Below are positions 62,840-64,000 of a stretch of DNA of 64,000 nt, in pieces. The position numbers were made by a program, and so were the translations under genes. How positions within the stretch are numbered: the stretch's first letter is position 1; every line of letters starts with the position of its first letter. Below the pieces are notes generated by a model. That model saw only the letters and a program-made list of their open reading frames with translations, searched no databases and was not told where the DNA came from. This DNA is from Agrobacterium sp. AGB01 (GTDB taxonomy: Bacteria > Pseudomonadota > Alphaproteobacteria > Rhizobiales > Rhizobiaceae), in contig NZ_JACVAB010000005.1 in assembly GCF_014851585.1 (NCBI RefSeq), positions 310,001-374,000 on the forward strand, given 5' to 3'.

Positions 62840-62996
62840 GCTCAGTGCGACAACTGCGAAGTCGACTGCAACGCAATTCCACGGCTAATTCGCGCAAATC
62901 GGCGAGGTCATCATGGGCCTCGTTCTGTTCGCCGATGTATCCCAGACACACAGCAGGCTTTAGCTCAGAAATCGTCTCTTTGCGGTACCACATCAT

Positions 62997-63021
62997 GGAA
63001 CAATGATTCGTCGAGCGCATT
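62997..63021 (+). promoter_or_regulatory. Weak EcfG-like promoter for small gene
   Basis: GGAAC (62997-63001), 16 bases, CATT (63018-63021); one base off consensus, 65 bases before the ATG at 63087. Confidence 0.3.
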
Positions 63022-63086
63022 TTCTGCACAGGTTGCTGACTTTTTGATTGATCGGTCTGTGGCCGCTCCAGGAAATTGCTGAGGAA

Positions 63087-63269
63087 ATGACGTTGACGAA
63101 AAAAACGCTAATCGAGGTGTCCGTATCTGACTCGGACGGAAATCTCACGCCATTCGGCATCATGAATACAGAGCAAGCGGCGGAGCTTTCCGATGACAGC
63201 TATCACAAGACTGTCGCACATTCGGCTGTTGACGAAGAGAGCAGCCAGGACGAGGTAGAGGAGATCTGA
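63087..63269 (+). CDS. 60-residue hypothetical protein
   Basis: ATG at 63087 (GAGGAA directly upstream, tight spacing); a TTG at 63048 is the alternative. Polar with an acidic end (DEESSQDEVEEI). The first half may form a short beta hairpin (TKKTLIEVSVSDSDGNLTPF). No signal or helix. Family not recognised. It converges on the response regulator. Confidence 0.45.
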   Translation: MTLTKKTLIEVSVSDSDGNLTPFGIMNTEQAAELSDDSYHKTVAHSAVDEESSQDEVEEI

Positions 63270-63342
63270 TCCACTTCGGTAGGTATTTCAGATTTTCCGC
63301 GTCAACTGCGTTCGCTATTCGAGGTCGTTTCCGTACGGCTGA

Positions 63343-63372
63343 CGGGCTGGTCGCTGAGAGTTAGCCAGCCCG
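63343..63372. terminator. Hairpin between small gene and response regulator
   Basis: CGGGCTGG (63343-63350) and CCAGCCCG (63365-63372) form a perfect 8-bp stem with a 14-base loop, between genes ending at 63269 (plus) and 63395 (minus). Confidence 0.5.
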
Positions 63373-63394
63373 GTGGCAGACGCTGGTCTTACTT

Positions 63395-63817
63395 TTAAGA
63401 GCGACGGCTTGCCCGCGCATCATCCGCCAATACAAGGCTTGCTGGCGGCTCAAGACTTTCGTCTCCGTCGACGATTGCCGAGAGATAGGTCAGAGCATTT
63501 TTCATCCCGTTTGCGGTATACGGTTTTTCGATCGCGCCGAGTGCTCCGGCAAAATCGTCCGGGATTTTTTTGATATTTCCGCTGACGAAGACGTAGGGTA
63601 CGCCGTTTTGGGATAGTTCGCGTCCGAAATCTATCCCGGTAGCTCCGTCCATGAGATGAATATCGACAAATGCAAAATCTGGTTTTGTCGAGGCTAGTGC
63701 CTTTCGGGCTTGGTCGCTGCTCATTACCATGTCAGTAACCTCATGACCTGCCAGCTCGACTTCGCTCTCAAGCTCCATTGCGAGCAGCATTTCATCCTCA
63801 ACTATCATTACCTTCAA
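63395..63817 (-). CDS. Single-domain response regulator
   Basis: 140 residues; TTG at 63817 overlaps the stop of the gene before it (TTGA). One receiver domain: MKVMIVEDEMLLAMELESEV (acidic pair), FAFVDIHLMDGATG (phospho-Asp), VFVSGN (Ser switch) and AIEKPYTANGMKNAL (Lys). The tail is short and low in complexity, so there is no output domain. It resembles the stand-alone receivers that follow HWE-type kinases in rhizobia. The partner would be the gene running off the right edge. Confidence 0.85.
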   Translation of the reverse strand: MKVMIVEDEMLLAMELESEVELAGHEVTDMVMSSDQARKALASTKPDFAFVDIHLMDGATGIDFGRELSQNGVPYVFVSGNIKKIPDDFAGALGAIEKPYTANGMKNALTYLSAIVDGDESLEPPASLVLADDARASRRS

Positions 63818-64000
63818 TGCGTCGTCTCCAAGTTTACATCAACAAGCACAGTAACGCTTACACTTGTCTTTCGGTTCTGTACGGTCCGCTCGATTTTTGC
63901 ATCAAGCTGCAAAGCGGAAGCTTCGAGCAGCTTGCGACTGAACTGCGCGCGCTCCTTATCCACCTCAATCGGCTCTGATGTATCTTCAACCACGATGATA
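63814..64000 (-). CDS. C-terminal end of an unidentified protein (runs off right edge)
   Basis: An open frame enters from the right edge and ends with TGA at 63814, overlapping the start of the response regulator. The visible 61 residues are helical and charged at first (EDTSEPIEVDKERAQFSRKL, LEASALQLDAKIERTVQ) and end with RKTSVSVTVLVDVNLETTH. No motif is recognised; a sensor protein co-expressed with the receiver is a guess from the overlap only. Confidence 0.55.
   Translation of the reverse strand, partial: IIVVEDTSEPIEVDKERAQFSRKLLEASALQLDAKIERTVQNRKTSVSVTVLVDVNLETTH

Noticed and set aside
1..64000. CRISPR array, insertion sequence or prophage
   Set aside because: No regularly spaced repeats, transposase, integrase or phage structural gene was found on either strand.

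Overview
The window looks like an accessory, stress-adapted region from an alphaproteobacterium of the order Hyphomicrobiales (Rhizobiales), plausibly a Brucella/Ochrobactrum, Phyllobacterium or Agrobacterium relative. The clues are a BA14K-type exported protein, DUF1488 and DUF2188 proteins, a MocR regulator, a rhizobial-type PAS hybrid kinase, many ATGA-coupled operons, and repeated GGAAC-N16/17-CGTT promoters of the kind used by the alphaproteobacterial general stress sigma factor EcfG. No rRNA, complete tRNA, CRISPR array, insertion sequence or replication gene was seen.

Bases 1-1113 hold the start of an exported protein that runs off the left edge and a small lipoprotein. Bases 1114-13343 are one catabolic unit: a LacI-type regulator divergent from an ABC importer of the peptide/oligosaccharide class (binding protein, two permeases, double ATPase). 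Inside the operon is a cytoplasmic GHL6-like glycoside hydrolase, followed by a hydroxypyruvate-isomerase-like enzyme, a tartronate-semialdehyde-reductase-like enzyme and a MOFRL glycerate kinase. Together they suggest import and cleavage of an unknown glycoside or acid sugar whose carbon enters glycolysis as phosphoglycerate.

Bases 13495-32809 hold a BCCT (betaine/choline) transporter, an AI-2E-family membrane protein, a transglutaminase-like protein, a cold-shock protein, several small proteins, a glycoamylase/GH144-like hydrolase, a MocR regulator divergent from a BenE-type transporter across a near-palindrome, a response regulator with a hybrid kinase carrying a ParD-like N-terminus, a GST and a catalase-like protein. 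Bases 33079-38334 are a translationally coupled molybdenum hydroxylase operon (PaoABC-like) with XdhC and MocA maturation factors.

Bases 38389-50977 carry stress and carbon-storage genes: DUF2188, cupins, a lipoprotein hydrolase, BA14K, TetR, a two-gene stress operon, glycogen debranching enzyme, 3-methyladenine DNA glycosylase, a decayed PAS-kinase pseudogene, PQQ glucose dehydrogenase and an exported superoxide dismutase. Bases 51104-60166 form a respiratory module: an aa3-type oxidase (subunit II, fused I-III, CtaG) and, divergently, a YdeP-like molybdopterin oxidoreductase with a formate/nitrite channel. The right end has MgtC, small proteins, a flavodoxin-like reductase, a frameshifted inositol monophosphatase and a response regulator beside a partial gene.

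The main unifying signal is regulatory. Eight exact GGAAC-N16/17-CGTT elements, three GGTT variants and one AGTT variant lie in the correct orientation just upstream of genes spread over the window. This suggests a dispersed general-stress regulon that includes an oxidase, a formate module, glucose dehydrogenase, a betaine transporter and several unrecognised small proteins.
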